Assembly: GCF_003576645.1 (NCBI RefSeq)
Contig: NC_044930.1
Span: 25,020,087-25,084,086, forward strand
Direction of reading: 5' to 3'
Origin: Ipomoea triloba
Lineage: Eukaryota > Streptophyta > Magnoliopsida > Solanales > Convolvulaceae
Length of the DNA stretch: 64,000 nucleotides
Positions 62,351-64,000 of the stretch are shown here, in pieces. The translations under genes were made by a program, and so were the position numbers. Positions within the stretch are counted from its first letter, which is position 1. Every line of letters starts with the position of its first letter. A model generated the notes under the pieces. The model searched no databases. It saw only the letters and a list, made by a program, of their open reading frames with translations, and had not been told where the DNA came from.

Positions 62351-63496
62351 TTGTGAGGGATAAGGTTATGATAATGTTCTAATATGAAAGGAAAATAACA
62401 AGGGGTTTCAAAAACGATTACTTGAGATAAAGCCTTTTTTTTAATTTCACAAGGGACATATAAAATGATTAGACCGATCCTAAATCAAGTTGTATTCGAG
62501 GAGGGAGTGCTATTCGTTTTCTTGGATTGACAAGGCCATGAAATGCCAATTGAAATCGACAATTGGATGGTGTTTGAAACAGATCTTTATTTGATACGTC
62601 TTGACTAGGATGTATAGAGGGAAAGACTATATATGTAAAGTTTTGAATTCTGATATGATGTTACATTGGCTATGTTTTGAACTTTTGATAATAGCAAGTG
62701 TTGGATTGTGAAGAAGCAAATTGCCAACAATCGGTCATTTTGGTGGTAACGGAGTAAAATTAGTAATTGGATGCATATAGATACAATAGAGGACTACATT
62801 ACACTGACTTTAATGTATTTAAATGTTGAAGTTGTTTATAATTAACTCACTTTGTTAAAATATTTAGAAATAAATTATTTTCTAATGCATATCAGTTTAA
62901 ATATATTCTTTTGATATGAAATTTTATTTTTTCTCAAAAATATTATATGCGATTTGTGATTATGTTATTCACCATGAAGTAGCATGCAACGAACATTATA
63001 TTATTTCTTTAATTTGGCTTGGCAATAAGCATTAAATACACTATTTAAAATCGTTGGTTAGTTATTTTGGAAAACCTATATGGTTCCTCTTGTTTAAAGA
63101 ATAATTACGGTGGTTTGAGGTAATCGAGATTGTTGAAATATATTGAACCATTGAGTATGTTTCAACTAACTGAAGAGCTACTATAAAGGTTCACAAAGCA
63201 AATTTGCAAAGCTCAATTAATTAAGGAGTCAATATTGGACATCAAAGATCAATCAGAGTAAGAGATGAAAACAAAATATTTGTAAATATTACTTTGTGAG
63301 GGAAATTAGCTCGATCCTTATATTTCTTCCTTAGACTATCTTCACTAATGGAATCTTTTTTCACTTTCAAAATGTCATATCACTAAATTTACAATTATTC
63401 ACTATTCACTCTCCATTCATGCAATTCTCTCTTTTCTTTCAAAAATGGTCTCACTATCACATTACCTTATAAAAAACTATTTCTTTTATTAATAAA

Positions 63497-63532
<36 letters not shown>

Positions 63533-64000
63533 TAATAATATATAAAGGACAAAAGTACCATTTGCAATTGTTATTGCCGAATTGTATAATGAGTGATTCT
63601 ATATGTACTCCCAATTCCTACTCCCATTTTCTATTCCCTATGATTTGGCATGCTTTCATTGCTCAATTTAATAGGGGATCATGCTGTTTATGCATTCTTT
63701 TTTTTTCTTCTTCAAATCAAATTTGAACACAAGTGAAAGTAAAAGTTAAGACTAAGTTTTTGGGAGTAGATGAAGTATTTTTCTTGCAGAATATGCAATT
63801 CTAACAGTCAGAATTGCAATAGGTGGACCAACAAACAAATTTTTTTAAAAAATTGCCACATAGGATTGTAAGTGAGGGAATTTCATGGGTGCGGTGTAGA
63901 TGGCTTTAGATGTCTCTCAGTGGTACTAAAAATAATGATAAAAGAGAAGTTTTCATGTTAACCATGAAAATCTCAATTGAACTATTTGTGAGTAAATAAA
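62351..64000. other. AT-rich intergenic sequence
   Basis: No gene or element end found. It includes an (ATT)n microsatellite at 63498-63532. Small frames are not supported by any family resemblance. Confidence 0.5.
63498..63532. repeat. (ATT)n microsatellite
   Basis: About 11 uninterrupted ATT units. Confidence 0.95.

Overview
This window is nuclear DNA from a flowering plant, almost certainly a dicot. The evidence is AT-rich sequence, GT-AG introns with T-rich acceptors, LTR, LINE and SINE retroelements and many MITEs, plus three orthologue-grade plant gene types: a zinc alcohol dehydrogenase-like family, an ASP3-like aspartate aminotransferase and a La protein. The repeat style (many elements ending in GGACCATGGTCC-type palindromes) suggests Convolvulaceae to me, but that is a low-confidence inference. 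No bacterial operon, CRISPR array or viral genome is present.

Layout. 1-11.7 kb is gene-free and made of transposon relics: MITEs, a tRNA-derived SINE with a perfect 17-bp target duplication, minisatellites, a 477-bp tandem duplication, a LINE 3' fragment, and a large inverted arrangement of about 220-bp repeats (9.29-10.98 kb). 11,681-15,164 is a Copia LTR retrotransposon with two 135-bp LTRs that differ at one base and a perfect 5-bp target duplication; it lacks nearly all of gag and has one in-frame stop in pol. 16.5-35.8 kb holds three intact, head-to-tail alcohol dehydrogenase-like genes (ADH-A, -B, -C), each with 7 exons at conserved phases and a shared promoter, diverged mainly by transposon insertions in introns and spacers. 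36.3-40.7 kb (minus strand) is a complete 12-exon aspartate aminotransferase with a PTS2-like N-terminal peroxisomal signal. At 41.86 kb is a tRNA-Lys(CUU) gene. 42.9-46.3 kb (minus strand) is a complete 10-exon La-type RNA-binding protein gene. 46.5-54.8 kb is intergenic with MITEs. 54.8-56.8 kb is a broken LINE (minus strand) that abuts 56.79-62.35 kb, a tandem array of six nearly identical 819-823 bp units plus one divergent truncated unit. The remainder is AT-rich with no gene seen.

The genes look like ordinary chromosomal neighbours rather than a pathway. ADH-A/B/C are a local duplication cluster; aspartate aminotransferase (nitrogen/redox shuttle), tRNA-Lys and La (which binds the 3' UUU ends of RNA polymerase III transcripts such as tRNA precursors) are housekeeping. 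All exon boundaries were derived by hand from splice signals, reading phase and family conservation; all three protein types keep a continuous phase from ATG to stop. The least explained items are the 823-bp array with its hidden plus-strand reading frame, the two dissimilar transposon-like units that share a GCACCTTAAG minisatellite core, and the recurrent GGACCATGGTCC-ended elements.
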